A DNA stretch of 64,000 bases, from the NCBI RefSeq assembly GCF_035917995.1, contig NZ_CP109131.1, positions 2,046,001 through 2,110,000 on the forward strand, read 5' to 3'. Origin of the DNA: Streptosporangium sp. NBC_01755 (GTDB lineage Bacteria; Actinomycetota; Actinomycetes; Streptosporangiales; Streptosporangiaceae). The translations under genes were made by a program, and so were the position numbers. Positions 1 through 8,971 of this stretch are shown one piece after another (position 1 is the first letter of the stretch; every line of letters begins with the position of its first letter). The notes beneath the pieces are model-generated. The model was not told where the DNA came from, made no database searches, and worked only from the letters and a program-made list of their open reading frames with translations.

Positions 1-1177
1 TCGTGCTGAAGAACGTGCTGAGGGCCAGCCCCAGCGCGACGGCCCCGGCGCCCGCGGACAGATCGAGGATCGTGCGCCCGCGGTCCCGGCGGGCGAACAG
101 CGCGATGCCCGCGTCGACGAGCATCGCCGAGCCGTACCCGGTCAGCAACAGCAGCGCCACCTCGGGCAGCGGTTCCCTGGCGGTCGCGGCCGTCAGCGAG
201 ACGAGCAGGCCGGTGCCGACGACCCAGCGGCGGTGCAGCACGATCCTGCGACGCTCGTGGGCCTCCTCCGGCGTGAGCCTGCCCTTCTGCGGGCGGGGGC
301 GGCGATCGCCTGGCCGCCACTCCCGGGTGGTGAGGCCGTGCATCCCGCTCTCCAGCACGGCACGGGGCCGCGGCGGCCCCACGACGGGGTCCGCACCCAG
401 CCGTGCCAGCAGCGCACCCGCGTCCGGCCGGGCGGCGGGGTCGCGCAGCAGGCACTCCCGCAGCAGCGGCTCCAGGTGGCCGGGGACACCTTCGAGGTCG
501 GGAGGGTGATGAACGACGCGGTAGCCGATCGCCGACGCCGGGCCCGTGCCGTAGGGGTGCCGCGCGGTGGACGCGTACGCCAGCGTCGCCCCAAAGGCGA
601 AGACGTCGGCCTCGGCACCGGACCCGGTGCCCTCAAGCACCTCGGGCGCCAGGTAGCCGGGCGTGCCGAGCACCGCCCCCGAGGCGGTGACCGAGGGCGA
701 GTCGAGCGCGTAGGCGATGCCGAAGTCGATGACGACCGGCTCGCCCTCGGCCAGGATCACGTTCGCGGGCTTGAGATCGCGGTGCACCACCCCCACCGCG
801 TGCACGGCCGCCACGGCCTCGGCCAGGCCGCGCGCCAGCCGCAGGAGATCGTCGCCTGTGACCGGCCCCTCGGCGGCGACCACCTCACCGAGCGGGCGTC
901 CCTGCACGTAGCGGGTCACCAGGTAGGGGCGGTCTCCCTCAAGGGAGGCGTCCAGGACCTCGGCGACGTGCGCGCCCTGGACCAGCCGCATGGTCTCCAC
1001 CTCGCGGGCCAGCCTGGTCAGTGCCGTCGCGTCGGCCGCGACGTGGGGATGCAGGATCTTGACCGCCACCGTGCGCCCCTGGGGATCCAGCGCCAGGTGG
1101 ACCTCGCCGAAACCTCCGGCCCCCAGTCTCGACAGCAGGCGGTAGGGGCCAAGACGTTCACCGTCCGGCGCGACCAT
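1..1177 (-). CDS. Membrane Ser/Thr protein kinase, 3' end cut by window edge
   Basis: Hanks-type Ser/Thr kinase, the last of three tandem paralogues on the minus strand. Visible from the ATG at 1177: glycine loop GAGGFGEV (residues 19-26), catalytic lysine K40, HRD at 132-134, DFG at about 151-153 and a GTPGYLAPE activation segment. After the kinase domain comes a basic linker and then at least three hydrophobic stretches, including VALLLLTGYGSAMLVDAGIA and ILDLSAGAGAVALGLALSTF. The reading frame is still open at base 1, so the C-terminus is missing. It starts 63 nt after the preceding kinase and opens with the same RLGPYRLL motif as its paralogues. Unlike PknB, no PASTA repeats are seen in the visible part. 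The substrate is unknown. The start is supported by paralogue alignment; no strong Shine-Dalgarno is obvious. Confidence 0.9.
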   Translation of the reverse strand, partial: MVAPDGERLGPYRLLSRLGAGGFGEVHLALDPQGRTVAVKILHPHVAADATALTRLAREVETMRLVQGAHVAEVLDASLEGDRPYLVTRYVQGRPLGEVVAAEGPVTGDDLLRLARGLAEAVAAVHAVGVVHRDLKPANVILAEGEPVVIDFGIAYALDSPSVTASGAVLGTPGYLAPEVLEGTGSGAEADVFAFGATLAYASTARHPYGTGPASAIGYRVVHHPPDLEGVPGHLEPLLRECLLRDPAARPDAGALLARLGADPVVGPPRPRAVLESGMHGLTTREWRPGDRRPRPQKGRLTPEEAHERRRIVLHRRWVVGTGLLVSLTAATAREPLPEVALLLLTGYGSAMLVDAGIALFARRDRGRTILDLSAGAGAVALGLALSTFFST

Positions 1178-1240
1178 GCGACTCCTCCCGGTGGGTCCTC
1201 TCCATTGTTCTCCACAGGCCCGCCTCCGTCGGCGAGATCG

Positions 1241-3286
1241 TCACTTCCAGAACGTCAGGAACCCGAGGCCGAGACTTGTCATCAGGTCGCTGAAGAGGCC
1301 GCCGACGATGTCGAGCGCGCCCATCGCGCCCTCGTTCGCCGACTGCCGCCACTGCGCCGTGAGATCGTTGACGACATCGGTCGGCTGCTGCCACGGGGAG
1401 AAGGAGGGGGTCACGCTCAACGCGGCCATCACCGCGAAGAACGCCAGCGTGCCCAGGATGATCGTGGTCACCATGCCCGCGCCGGGGCTCCGGATGACCC
1501 CGCTCAGTGCGCGGGCGACGGCCTTGCGCGGTTTGCCGCCGCCGGGAAGGATGAACAGCCCTGCCGCGAAGGCACCGGCCGCGTAGGCGGCCGCGTGGTT
1601 CTTGTTCATGTCGCCGGCGTAGACCAGGAGCCCCCACACGCACATGCCGAACATGGCGGAGAGCAGCGAGGTGACCAGCGTCGCGAACGTGGCCCTGATC
1701 AGCGCCCATGGGGTGCCGAGCACCGCGAGCAGGGGATCGGTGGCGCTGCTGCCCCTGATGGAGCGGCGCTGGACCAGGTCCCCGAAGAGGTACTCCCCCA
1801 CCCGCAGGCAGAGCGCCGCGGCCAGCGCGAACACGCTCACCACCACCGGCAGCACGCAGGCCACCGCCACGAGGATCGTCAGCAGCAGCAGCGCGGCCAG
1901 CGGGTGGCCGGCGCGGTAGCGCTCCTGAGGCGGGGTCCTGGGCGCGGACCGTTCCTGAGGCGGGGTGTGCGGCCGTGCCTGGACCGGCGGCGGGGTCCTG
2001 GGCGCGGACCGCTCCTGCGGCGGGGTGTGCGGCCGTGCCTGGACCGGCGGCGGGTAGGGCCGCGCCTGGCCACTCGGCGGCGGCGCCGGGTATCCGGCCA
2101 CCCGCTGGTCGGGGTAGGGCGGCGGCGCCGCGCCCCTGGCCTGCGCCGGAGGCGACGCGGGGACATAGGGCGGCGGCTGGGGGGCCGGGACGTACGGCGG
2201 CGGAGCCGCCGCGCCGGACGCCTGGCCCGGCTCCTGCCTCGGCCTGCGCTCGCGCCGCTCCGGCTCCTGCCTCGGAGAGCGGGCGCGCCGCTCCGGCTTG
2301 GCGTACTCGACCGGCGGGAGCAGGTCGGAGTAGCCGTCGTCCTGCGGCAGGACACGGGTGCCGCTCGGCGGGGGCGGGGGCGGCGGGCTCTGGCCGTCCA
2401 GGACACGGGTGCCGTCGGTGTTGAGGATCTTCGTACCGCCGTCGAGGACGGAGGTGGGCGGCGTCTCGTGGAAGGTCGCCACCGTCGGGTCGAGGGCGCG
2501 GGCCATCCGGTGCAGCTCCGTCGCGGACGGCCGGGCGACGGGGTCGATGGCCAGCGCGCGCTTGAGCCAGCCTCGCAGCCACGCGGGGGCCTTGTCGACG
2601 TTTGCCCGGCCCTCCATGATGTTGAAGCAGACGACCTCGAAGCTACCCGTGCCGAACGGCGGCTTGCCGGTCGCACCGAAGAAGACCGTCGAGGCCAGCG
2701 CGTGCACATCGGCCGCCTGGGTGATCTCGGAATCGCGGATGATCTCCGGGGCGAGGTAGCCGGGGGTGCCGACGAACATGCCGGTCTGGGTCAGCCTGGT
2801 CGCGTTGACCAGGTGCGCGATACCGAAGTCGATGACCAGCGGGTCACCATTGACGATCATCACGTTGGACGGCTTGAAGTCGCGGTGGATGACGTCGGCG
2901 GCGTGGATGGCCACCAGTGCCGCGCACATGCCCTGAGCCAGCCGGATGACCTGGTCGGCGGGGAGCGGGCCGTCCTGCAGGACGGTCTCCTCCAGCGTGC
3001 GCCCGGGCGCGAACCGGGTCACGATGTAGGGCTGCTTGGCGGTCAACTCGGCGTCGAGCACCTCGGCGACATGCGGGCTGCGCACCCGCCGCATGGTCTC
3101 CACCTCGCGGGTGAGCCGGTCGCGGGCCTTGAGGTCGGCCGCCACATGCGGATGCAGGACCTTGACGGCCACCTCGCGTCCGTCCTCGTCGACCCCGAGG
3201 TGGACGACGCCCATGCCGCCCTCGCCGATCTTCCTGAGCAGCCGGTACGGGCCCAGCCTCTCGTGCGCCCGCGTGTCCCCCGTCAT
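1241..3286 (-). CDS. Membrane Ser/Thr protein kinase with Pro-rich linker
   Basis: A 681-aa Hanks-type kinase. Glycine loop GEGGMGVV starts at residue 21, followed by K42, HRD at 134-136 in an unusual HRDFKPSN context (Phe replaces the usual Leu), DFG at 153-155 and GTPGYLAPE. Residues of about 300-500 are a low-complexity Pro/Arg/Gln-rich linker containing a tandem duplication. The C-terminal third has several hydrophobic membrane segments, for example LLLLTILVAVACVLPVVVSV. I chose the ATG at 3286 because it overlaps the stop of the upstream kinase as TGATG and gives an N-terminus (MTGDTRAHERLGPYRLL) matching the paralogues. A longer in-frame start exists at 3352 but would overlap the upstream gene. 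The overlap predicts translational coupling. The sensory input is unknown, because no extracellular ligand domain is recognisable. Confidence 0.92.
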   Translation of the reverse strand: MTGDTRAHERLGPYRLLRKIGEGGMGVVHLGVDEDGREVAVKVLHPHVAADLKARDRLTREVETMRRVRSPHVAEVLDAELTAKQPYIVTRFAPGRTLEETVLQDGPLPADQVIRLAQGMCAALVAIHAADVIHRDFKPSNVMIVNGDPLVIDFGIAHLVNATRLTQTGMFVGTPGYLAPEIIRDSEITQAADVHALASTVFFGATGKPPFGTGSFEVVCFNIMEGRANVDKAPAWLRGWLKRALAIDPVARPSATELHRMARALDPTVATFHETPPTSVLDGGTKILNTDGTRVLDGQSPPPPPPPSGTRVLPQDDGYSDLLPPVEYAKPERRARSPRQEPERRERRPRQEPGQASGAAAPPPYVPAPQPPPYVPASPPAQARGAAPPPYPDQRVAGYPAPPPSGQARPYPPPVQARPHTPPQERSAPRTPPPVQARPHTPPQERSAPRTPPQERYRAGHPLAALLLLTILVAVACVLPVVVSVFALAAALCLRVGEYLFGDLVQRRSIRGSSATDPLLAVLGTPWALIRATFATLVTSLLSAMFGMCVWGLLVYAGDMNKNHAAAYAAGAFAAGLFILPGGGKPRKAVARALSGVIRSPGAGMVTTIILGTLAFFAVMAALSVTPSFSPWQQPTDVVNDLTAQWRQSANEGAMGALDIVGGLFSDLMTSLGLGFLTFWK
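1931..2050. repeat. 60-bp tandem duplication in kinase linker
   Basis: Two almost identical 60-bp units (1931-1990 and 1991-2050), each containing cggggtcctgggcgcggacc. They encode a repeated QARPHTPPQERSAPRTPP segment in the disordered linker of the kinase. The reading frame is preserved because the unit is a multiple of three. Confidence 0.9.
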
Positions 3287-5607
3287 CACGCCGCCTTCTC
3301 TCGTAGGTCTCTCAGTTCGTCCACCACCGTTCCGACGTCGACCGGCGTCCACACCGCCGGCCGTGCCCTGTCTCCCACGGTGCCGATCGCCAGGAAGACC
3401 ATCAGCGCCGCCACCGCGCCCAGCGCCGCGGCGGCGATCATGGCCGCACCGCGTGATGGCAGCAATGATGCCAGCGTACGTCGCATCTGGCGGCTGGGGC
3501 CTTCCACGCCGGGGCCGGCGCAGACGGTCCAGAGCGCGACGGCCGCGCCCCAGCTCAGCGTGTTGGTGACGGGCATGCTCCCGACCAGCACGGCGAGCAG
3601 GAGCGTCACCGGCAGGCCGAGGATCAGCGCGTACGGCACCAGGGCGACGGTGATGCCGATCGACTTCAGGAGCGCGGCAGGCCGGCCGAGCACCCGGAGG
3701 ACGTCGGTGGCCGCCTCACCGGCGGTCCTGCGGGCGTTGAGGGCGGGCTGTGCGATGTCGGCGGCGCGCAGCAGGATCGCCACCGGGATGGCCACCGCGG
3801 CGACGATCAGCGGAGCGATGACCGCCGCGATCGTCATGATGACCAGCATCAGCACGCTGACCACCCCGTACGCCTTGGAGCGCTGCAATGCGTGTCCCGG
3901 CCGCTGCCCGGGGTGGAGCGGCGAGGGGGGTTGCTGGGCCTGCTGGGGGTACTGCTGGGCCTGCTGAGGGTGCGGGTAGGGGTGGTAGGGCGGGGGTGCG
4001 GGGGGGCGGACGTGCGGGGTCTGCTGCTGGTCGAACGGGTCCTGCCGCTGCGGGTAGGGCTGCGGGGTGCCCGCCTGCGGCGCCCGGCCCTGCTGCCCCT
4101 GGTAACCGTGCCGGCCCGGCTGGTTCTGCTGACCGTACTGGCCCGGCTGATTTTGGTGACCAGGCCGGCCCGGCTGGTTTTGGTGACCAGGCTGGTTTTG
4201 GTGACCAGGCCGGCCCGGCTGGCTCTGCTGACCAGGCTGGCCCGGCCGGCCCGGCTGGTTTTGGTGACCAGGCTGGTTTTGGTGACCAGGCTGGTTTTGA
4301 TGACCAGGCTGGCCCGGCTGGTTGGTGTACTGACGGATGTACTCCTGCAGATCCTGAGGGCGGACCCGCTGGGTGGGGATGTCCCCGTCGGAGGCGGGCG
4401 CGGTGAAGCCCTGGTCGTTGACCCGCGCCCCTGGCTGGTCACGGACGGTGGGAACGGGCGCGGAACCCGAGACGGGCGGGGAGCCGGGGACCGCACCGGG
4501 GGCGCGGGTGGGCACGTCCTCCGGAGCGAGCATGCCGGTGGGCAGGTCGTGCGCGGGCTGCTGGGCCGCCGTGGCCTGGCGCAGCTCCTCGGGGGTCACC
4601 CGGCGGGTGGGCCACGGGTCGGGCTGCTCCTCGCCGAGCAGCGAGACGTACTCGCGGGGCTGTGCCACGGGGGCGGGGGGCCAGGAGACCGACGGGGCCG
4701 CCGGGCGGGACGCCACCGGGGTCGGCACGTCGCCGGGGTCGCCGCGGAAACCCGGAGCGGGGTCGTCGAACTCCGCGACCGTGGTGATCTCGTCCGGCAC
4801 CCGGGGCCGGCCGGTGTCCGGCAGCAGGCGCCCTACCTGCGCCGCCAGGTCGGCGGCCGGAGGTCGCCTGGCCGGGTCGCGCTGGAGCGCGGCCCGCAGC
4901 ACCGGCTGAAGCTCCCGCGGGACGGCCTCGACGTTCGCCTTGCCCGCGGTGATGTTGTAGAAGATCATCTCCAGCGTGCCCTTGCCGAAGGGCGGCTGGC
5001 CGGTGGCGGCGAAGACCAGGGTGCCCGCCCAGGCGTGCACGTCGACCTCGGGGCCCGCCTCGTGTCCCTCGATGATCTCGGGGGCGAGGTAACCGGGGGT
5101 GCCGATGAACATGCCGGTCTGGGTGAGCCTGGTCGCGTCGACGGCCTGGGCGATACCGAAGTCGATGAGGACCGGCTCGCCGTCCAGGATGAGGACGTTG
5201 CCGGGCTTGAGATCGCGGTGGATCACCCCGACCGAGTGCACGGCGGCCAGCGCCGACGCCACGCCGTGCGCGACCCGCAGCAGCGCGGGCAGCTCCATGG
5301 GGCCGTCCTGCTTGATCACCTCGTCCAGCGGCCGGCCGGCGACGTACCTCGTCACGATGTACGGGCGGTGGCCGGTCACATCGGCGTCGAGGACCTCGGC
5401 GATGTGCTCGCTGCGCACCCGCCGCATCGTCTCGACCTCACGCGAAAGACGGCGACGGGCTACGTCGTCGCCCGCCACCTCGGCGCGGAGAACCTTCACC
5501 GCCACCTGCCGACCCTGCGGGTCGACTGCGAGGTGAACCACACCCATACCGCCCTCGCCGAGCCGCCGCAGCAACCGGTAAGGACCCAATCGGTCGTCCT
5601 GATTCAT
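3286..5607 (-). CDS. Membrane Ser/Thr protein kinase with Gln/Pro/Gly repeat linker
   Basis: First gene of the three-kinase set, 773 aa from the ATG at 5607 (MNQDDRLGPYRLL). Kinase features are GEGGMGVV at about 17-24, K38, HRD at 130-132, an IDFGIA motif and GTPGYLAPE. A long low-complexity linker follows, including an NQPGHQ/GRPGHQ repeat block. The C-terminal region carries hydrophobic segments such as VLMLVIMTIAAVIAPLIVAA and ALILGLPVTLLLAVLVG. An alternative ATG 15 nt upstream (5622) would add five residues. A weak GGTG lies before the chosen start and no clear SD precedes the other, so the start is uncertain. Its stop overlaps the next kinase's ATG by one base. The domain order matches the two downstream paralogues, so the array most likely arose by tandem duplication. 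Confidence 0.92.
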   Translation of the reverse strand: MNQDDRLGPYRLLRRLGEGGMGVVHLAVDPQGRQVAVKVLRAEVAGDDVARRRLSREVETMRRVRSEHIAEVLDADVTGHRPYIVTRYVAGRPLDEVIKQDGPMELPALLRVAHGVASALAAVHSVGVIHRDLKPGNVLILDGEPVLIDFGIAQAVDATRLTQTGMFIGTPGYLAPEIIEGHEAGPEVDVHAWAGTLVFAATGQPPFGKGTLEMIFYNITAGKANVEAVPRELQPVLRAALQRDPARRPPAADLAAQVGRLLPDTGRPRVPDEITTVAEFDDPAPGFRGDPGDVPTPVASRPAAPSVSWPPAPVAQPREYVSLLGEEQPDPWPTRRVTPEELRQATAAQQPAHDLPTGMLAPEDVPTRAPGAVPGSPPVSGSAPVPTVRDQPGARVNDQGFTAPASDGDIPTQRVRPQDLQEYIRQYTNQPGQPGHQNQPGHQNQPGHQNQPGRPGQPGQQSQPGRPGHQNQPGHQNQPGRPGHQNQPGQYGQQNQPGRHGYQGQQGRAPQAGTPQPYPQRQDPFDQQQTPHVRPPAPPPYHPYPHPQQAQQYPQQAQQPPSPLHPGQRPGHALQRSKAYGVVSVLMLVIMTIAAVIAPLIVAAVAIPVAILLRAADIAQPALNARRTAGEAATDVLRVLGRPAALLKSIGITVALVPYALILGLPVTLLLAVLVGSMPVTNTLSWGAAVALWTVCAGPGVEGPSRQMRRTLASLLPSRGAAMIAAAALGAVAALMVFLAIGTVGDRARPAVWTPVDVGTVVDELRDLREKAA
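4110..4330. repeat. 18-bp NQPGHQ-coding repeats
   Basis: Degenerate tandem repeats of ctggttttggtgaccagg (plus strand), interspersed with cggcccgg units. They encode Gln/Pro/Gly-rich repeats in the kinase linker. The block is in frame and likely varies in length between strains. Confidence 0.85.
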
Positions 5608-5738
5608 GGCATGAAGCACCATATCGGCTTAGACCCCGCCCATGAGATGAACCATCGGGCCACATTTTCCGACTGAATAACGTTCACAGAACCCCGACGG
5701 TTTCCCGAATCCCGTTCCCACTCAATCTCATTTTCGCT

Positions 5739-6260
5739 TCAATTCGCCAGGCGGAGAACCTGCGCCGTTTTCAACCCGGCCAGCAGGGAGCCCGGCACCG
5801 CCAGCTTGGAGCGGCGGACCCCGCTGCCGATCACGACCTCCGGATGGGCCGCCACCGCCTCGTCGACGAGCACGGGCCACTCCTCGGGTAGTCCGAGCGG
5901 GGTGATCCCGCCGTACTCCATGCCGGTCAGCGTGACCGCGTCGTCCATCGGCGCGAACGAGATCTTCCGCGCGTCCAGGTGACGCCGGATCACGCCGTTG
6001 ACGTCGGCCCTCGTGGTGGCGAGCACCATGCACGCCGCGTAGCGAACCTCCCCCGCACGCCTGGCCGCCACGATCACGCAGTTGGCCGACTCGCCCATGT
6101 CCACGCCGTAGCGCTCGCAGAAGGCCGCCGTGTCGGCCAGTTCCGGGTCGATCTCGGCGACCTCGACCCCGTCAAGCCCCCCTACCGCCCGTGCCACCGG
6201 CTCGGCCAGCAGCTCCAACCGCTCGGCCACGCTCACCCAGTCCAACGTCCCGATCGCCAT
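5739..6260 (-). CDS. YbaK/EbsC-type aminoacyl-tRNA deacylase
   Basis: A 173-aa protein of the YbaK/ProX/INS editing family, which hydrolyses mischarged aminoacyl-tRNA (Cys-tRNA(Pro) or Ala-tRNA(Pro) in characterised members). Supporting features are the family length, the central CVIVAARRAGEVRYAACMVL strand with conserved lysine/arginine surroundings, the GGITPLGLPEEWPVLVD segment and the terminal VIGSGVRRSKLAVPG segment typical of YbaK-like proteins. The ATG at 6260 follows AAGGAGATGGGGCAGCG, a good ribosome binding site. The gene stands alone, with gaps to both neighbours. Exact tRNA specificity cannot be read from sequence; the neighbouring amine oxidase is probably unrelated. Confidence 0.85.
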   Translation of the reverse strand: MAIGTLDWVSVAERLELLAEPVARAVGGLDGVEVAEIDPELADTAAFCERYGVDMGESANCVIVAARRAGEVRYAACMVLATTRADVNGVIRRHLDARKISFAPMDDAVTLTGMEYGGITPLGLPEEWPVLVDEAVAAHPEVVIGSGVRRSKLAVPGSLLAGLKTAQVLRLAN

Positions 6261-6329
6261 CGCTGCCCCATCTCCTTGAGAGTTCTCCTGATTCCCCGCA
6301 CCGAAGACCTTACGGCCGCTACGGAGAAG

Positions 6330-7928
6330 TCAGGAGGTCGCACTCAGCACCCGGCGGTGGAGATCGGTGACCGTCCTCCTCGCGGACTCCATGGCACCGG
6401 CCTGCCAGGCGATCAGGTGGGTGAGCCAGTCGCCGGCGAAGTAGACCCGGCCCGCCGGGCGCCGCAGCAGGGTGAAGGCCCCCTCGTGGGAGGGCCAGTT
6501 CACCCAGCCGCCTTCGATGTGCGGCCTGCGCCGCCAGGCGATCGAGACGCTGGAGCGCAGCTCGGCACGGTACTTCTCACCGTGGATCTTCTTGCCCTGG
6601 GTGAGCGCGCGCCCTCGGCGGTCGCGGTGGGAGAGCTCGCCGTAGCGGTCGGCGTTCTCCTCGGTGTTGTAGTAGCCGACCACCAGGCCGCTGCGGGAGT
6701 GGTAGCCGTGGGAGGGGTACCAGATGTGGGTGATGTCCAGGTCGGTCTCGGTGACGCCGCCGTAGATGCGGTCGTCGATCTCCCACCAGCGCCTGCCGTA
6801 CTCCAGCCCGATCTTGCCCGCGGAGACCGGTACCGGCGTGCGGAGCGCGGCGGTGACCGGGGTGCCGAGGTTGTGCGGCAGGCGCGCGAGCAGGTGGGGC
6901 GGCAGGGACGCGATGCAGTAGTCGGCGCGGACCGTACCGCCCTGGTGGGTCACCTCCACCCCGTCGGGCAGGTTCCTGATCCCGGTGACCCGGGTGCCCG
7001 TCCTGATCCGGTCGCGGCCGACCGCGTCGGCGAGCGCGGCGGCGATCGCGTCCATGCCGCCCACCGGCTGGAACATGGGCATCGCCTGGTCGTAGCCGAA
7101 GTCCATGGTGACGGCCCTGCCGGTGCCCGCGGCGAGCACGTCCCGCAGCGAGGGCGCCGCGCCCAGGGGAACGCCCTCGTCCACTCCCGGATAGGTCTCG
7201 AAACCCCGCCGCCCGGACCCCCGGTAGGCGAGGCCGGGGCCGAGGTCGCCGAAGCGCCGCAGGAACTCCGCCAGCCGCTCGCGGTCGTCGGCGGTGAGCC
7301 TGCGGTTCAGCGCACCGGTGCTGCTCGCCTTGGCCAGCAGTTCCGCGACGTAGCCGTACAGGTCCGCGCGGGCCGTGCGCGCCCGGACCGGGGCGGTCAT
7401 GCCCCGCGTGTAGACGTACGCCGAGGCGTTGTTGTTGACGAACGTCTCGATGGGAACGCCCAGCTCACGGCAGTAGTCCATGGTGACCATCCACGGCGCG
7501 ATCCGCCCGGCCCCCGCGTTGAAGTAGGTGCCCTCCTCGAACGTGGCCGTCTGCGTCTCGCCGCCCAGCTCGTCCAGCCGGTCGCCCGCGCGCAGCGTGA
7601 GGGTCCGGCCGCCCACCCGGTCGGACGCCTCCAGGAGCGTGCAGTCGTATCCGGCCTTGCCCAGCTCGTAGGCGCAGGTCAGCCCGGCGATGCCGGCGCC
7701 GAGGACGACCACCTTGGCCGCCGCGCGGCCGCTGAGGGAGAAGTCGGAGGGCTGCGGGGGTGTGAAGTCCCTCTCCTGGGACTCCGGGGCGAGGCCGAGC
7801 GCGCCCATGGCCGCGAACATGGCCCCGGCCCCCCCTGCCGCGCCCACCCCGACCAGCAGCGCCCTGCGCGTCAGTCCTCCGCCCCTGGCAGGGGTGGCCT
7901 GGGCGGCAGGCCCCGTCTCGTCAATCAT
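6330..7928 (-). CDS. Tat-exported flavin monoamine/L-amino-acid oxidase
   Basis: A 532-aa FAD-dependent amine oxidase. It begins with a twin-arginine signal (TRRALLVGVGAAGGAGAMFA, about residues 20-40), so export of the folded flavoprotein is likely. The Rossmann dinucleotide motif VVVLGAGIAGLTCAYELG starts near residue 70, followed by the EASDRVGGRT motif, a central substrate domain, and the C-terminal FAGDWLTHLIAWQAGAMESA motif, which binds the flavin and ends the fold. The family oxidises primary amines or amino acids to aldehydes or keto acids with release of ammonia and H2O2; the exact substrate is not evident. It lies downstream of the D-aminopeptidase gene on the same strand, separated by a repeat-filled gap of about 200 bp, so co-transcription is possible but not certain. 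Confidence 0.9.
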   Translation of the reverse strand: MIDETGPAAQATPARGGGLTRRALLVGVGAAGGAGAMFAAMGALGLAPESQERDFTPPQPSDFSLSGRAAAKVVVLGAGIAGLTCAYELGKAGYDCTLLEASDRVGGRTLTLRAGDRLDELGGETQTATFEEGTYFNAGAGRIAPWMVTMDYCRELGVPIETFVNNNASAYVYTRGMTAPVRARTARADLYGYVAELLAKASSTGALNRRLTADDRERLAEFLRRFGDLGPGLAYRGSGRRGFETYPGVDEGVPLGAAPSLRDVLAAGTGRAVTMDFGYDQAMPMFQPVGGMDAIAAALADAVGRDRIRTGTRVTGIRNLPDGVEVTHQGGTVRADYCIASLPPHLLARLPHNLGTPVTAALRTPVPVSAGKIGLEYGRRWWEIDDRIYGGVTETDLDITHIWYPSHGYHSRSGLVVGYYNTEENADRYGELSHRDRRGRALTQGKKIHGEKYRAELRSSVSIAWRRRPHIEGGWVNWPSHEGAFTLLRRPAGRVYFAGDWLTHLIAWQAGAMESARRTVTDLHRRVLSATS

Positions 7929-7973
7929 CGAAGGCCGTCAAGGGCATCGGGCACCGTCGGAGGTCGGTTCGAA

Positions 7974-8128
7974 GGGGACATCGTGGGGGGAGACCGGGAG
8001 ACATCACAGGGGACATCGTGGGGGGAGACCGGGAGACATCGCAGGGGACATCGGGGGGAGACCGGGAGACATCGGGGGAGACATCGGGGGAGACATCACA
8101 GGGGACATCACGGGAGACATCGGGGGGA
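7974..8128. repeat. GACATC-type degenerate tandem repeat
   Basis: Non-coding spacer made of repeated GGGGACATC / GGAGACATC units. Two units of about 35 bp (ggggacatcgtggggggaga plus ccgggagacatc and three more bases) are followed by a shorter one and then 12-bp units. The array fills almost the whole gap between the aminopeptidase stop and the amine oxidase start. Confidence 0.9.
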
Positions 8129-8971
8129 TCAGCCGTAGATGCCGCTGCCGCAGGCGACCTGGCCGCCGATCATGGCGAAGATCCCCATCAGGGCCATGAT
8201 CTGCGAGAAGTCGTCCGTGGTGAACTCCGTGTGCCGGGGGCCCACCGCCTTCACACCGGGGATGATCGCGCATCCGGCGGCGATGGCCGTGGAGTTCCAC
8301 TCGACACCGAGGGTGAACGGCGGCTCGGGGGCGCAGAGGCGGAAGTCGGACACCCGGTCGAGCGCGCGGGCGGCGGCCTCGCGGATGCGGGCGTGGGCGA
8401 CGGCGGGTGGCAGGAGCTCGGCGGCGAACCTGTCGATCCCCTTCTTGACCGCGACGGTCTCCACGTCGCCGAGCAGTTCCCTGGCCTCCTCGCAGACCGC
8501 CTCGTCCCCGGTCACCAGGGCCACCGGCACGCCGAGCGCCCCCGCGAAGGAGGCGACGAGACGGGTCTCGCCGCAGATCTCGTCGTTGAGGTAGAGGTTC
8601 TGGATCTCCCTGCCCATCCAGGTGTGGTTGAGGACGCCGTGCTGGACGCCGGCCCGCGCGTGGTAGCCGACGAAGCAGGCCGCCCGGTAGCTCGCGTCGA
8701 GTCCCTGACCCATCCGCATCGGCTTGCCGGGCCCCCTGAGCAGGGTCGCCCGCTCGTCGAGCAGGTCGATCCTGAGGTTCTTGGTCGAGCCATGGGCGTC
8801 GTTGACGCGCACCGCGGTGGCGCCCGCGTCGAACGCCCCCTCGACGACCGCGTTGGCGTCGCCGGTCATCAGCTCACAGCCGCGCTCGTAGCCCCGCCCT
8901 CCGGCACGCATCTCCTCGGGGTCGGTCAGACCGGTGACACCCTCCATGTCGACCGAGAGGTAGACCTTCAC
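8129..8971 (-). CDS. M55 family D-aminopeptidase (DppA-like)
   Basis: Zinc D-aminopeptidase of family M55 (280 aa). Family members release N-terminal D-amino acids such as D-Ala and recycle peptidoglycan peptides. The N-terminus VKVYLSVDMEGVTGL carries the DMEG metal motif. Further family residues are VNDAHGS, the FVGYHARAG motif, HTWMG and the LVTGDE segment. I chose the GTG at 8971: it overlaps the upstream stop as GTGA, is preceded by GGGGGA at a 4-nt spacing, and gives an N-terminus starting exactly like Bacillus DppA. An ATG 12 nt upstream is possible. Tight coupling to the PP-loop gene implies the two work together. Confidence 0.9.
   Translation of the reverse strand: MKVYLSVDMEGVTGLTDPEEMRAGGRGYERGCELMTGDANAVVEGAFDAGATAVRVNDAHGSTKNLRIDLLDERATLLRGPGKPMRMGQGLDASYRAACFVGYHARAGVQHGVLNHTWMGREIQNLYLNDEICGETRLVASFAGALGVPVALVTGDEAVCEEARELLGDVETVAVKKGIDRFAAELLPPAVAHARIREAAARALDRVSDFRLCAPEPPFTLGVEWNSTAIAAGCAIIPGVKAVGPRHTEFTTDDFSQIMALMGIFAMIGGQVACGSGIYG

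Noticed and set aside
233-3967. A very long plus-strand open frame (over 1200 codons) opposite the kinase genes
   Set aside because: High-GC shadow frame. Its sequence is Arg/Gly-rich without family resemblance, while the minus strand shows intact kinase motifs over the same bases.
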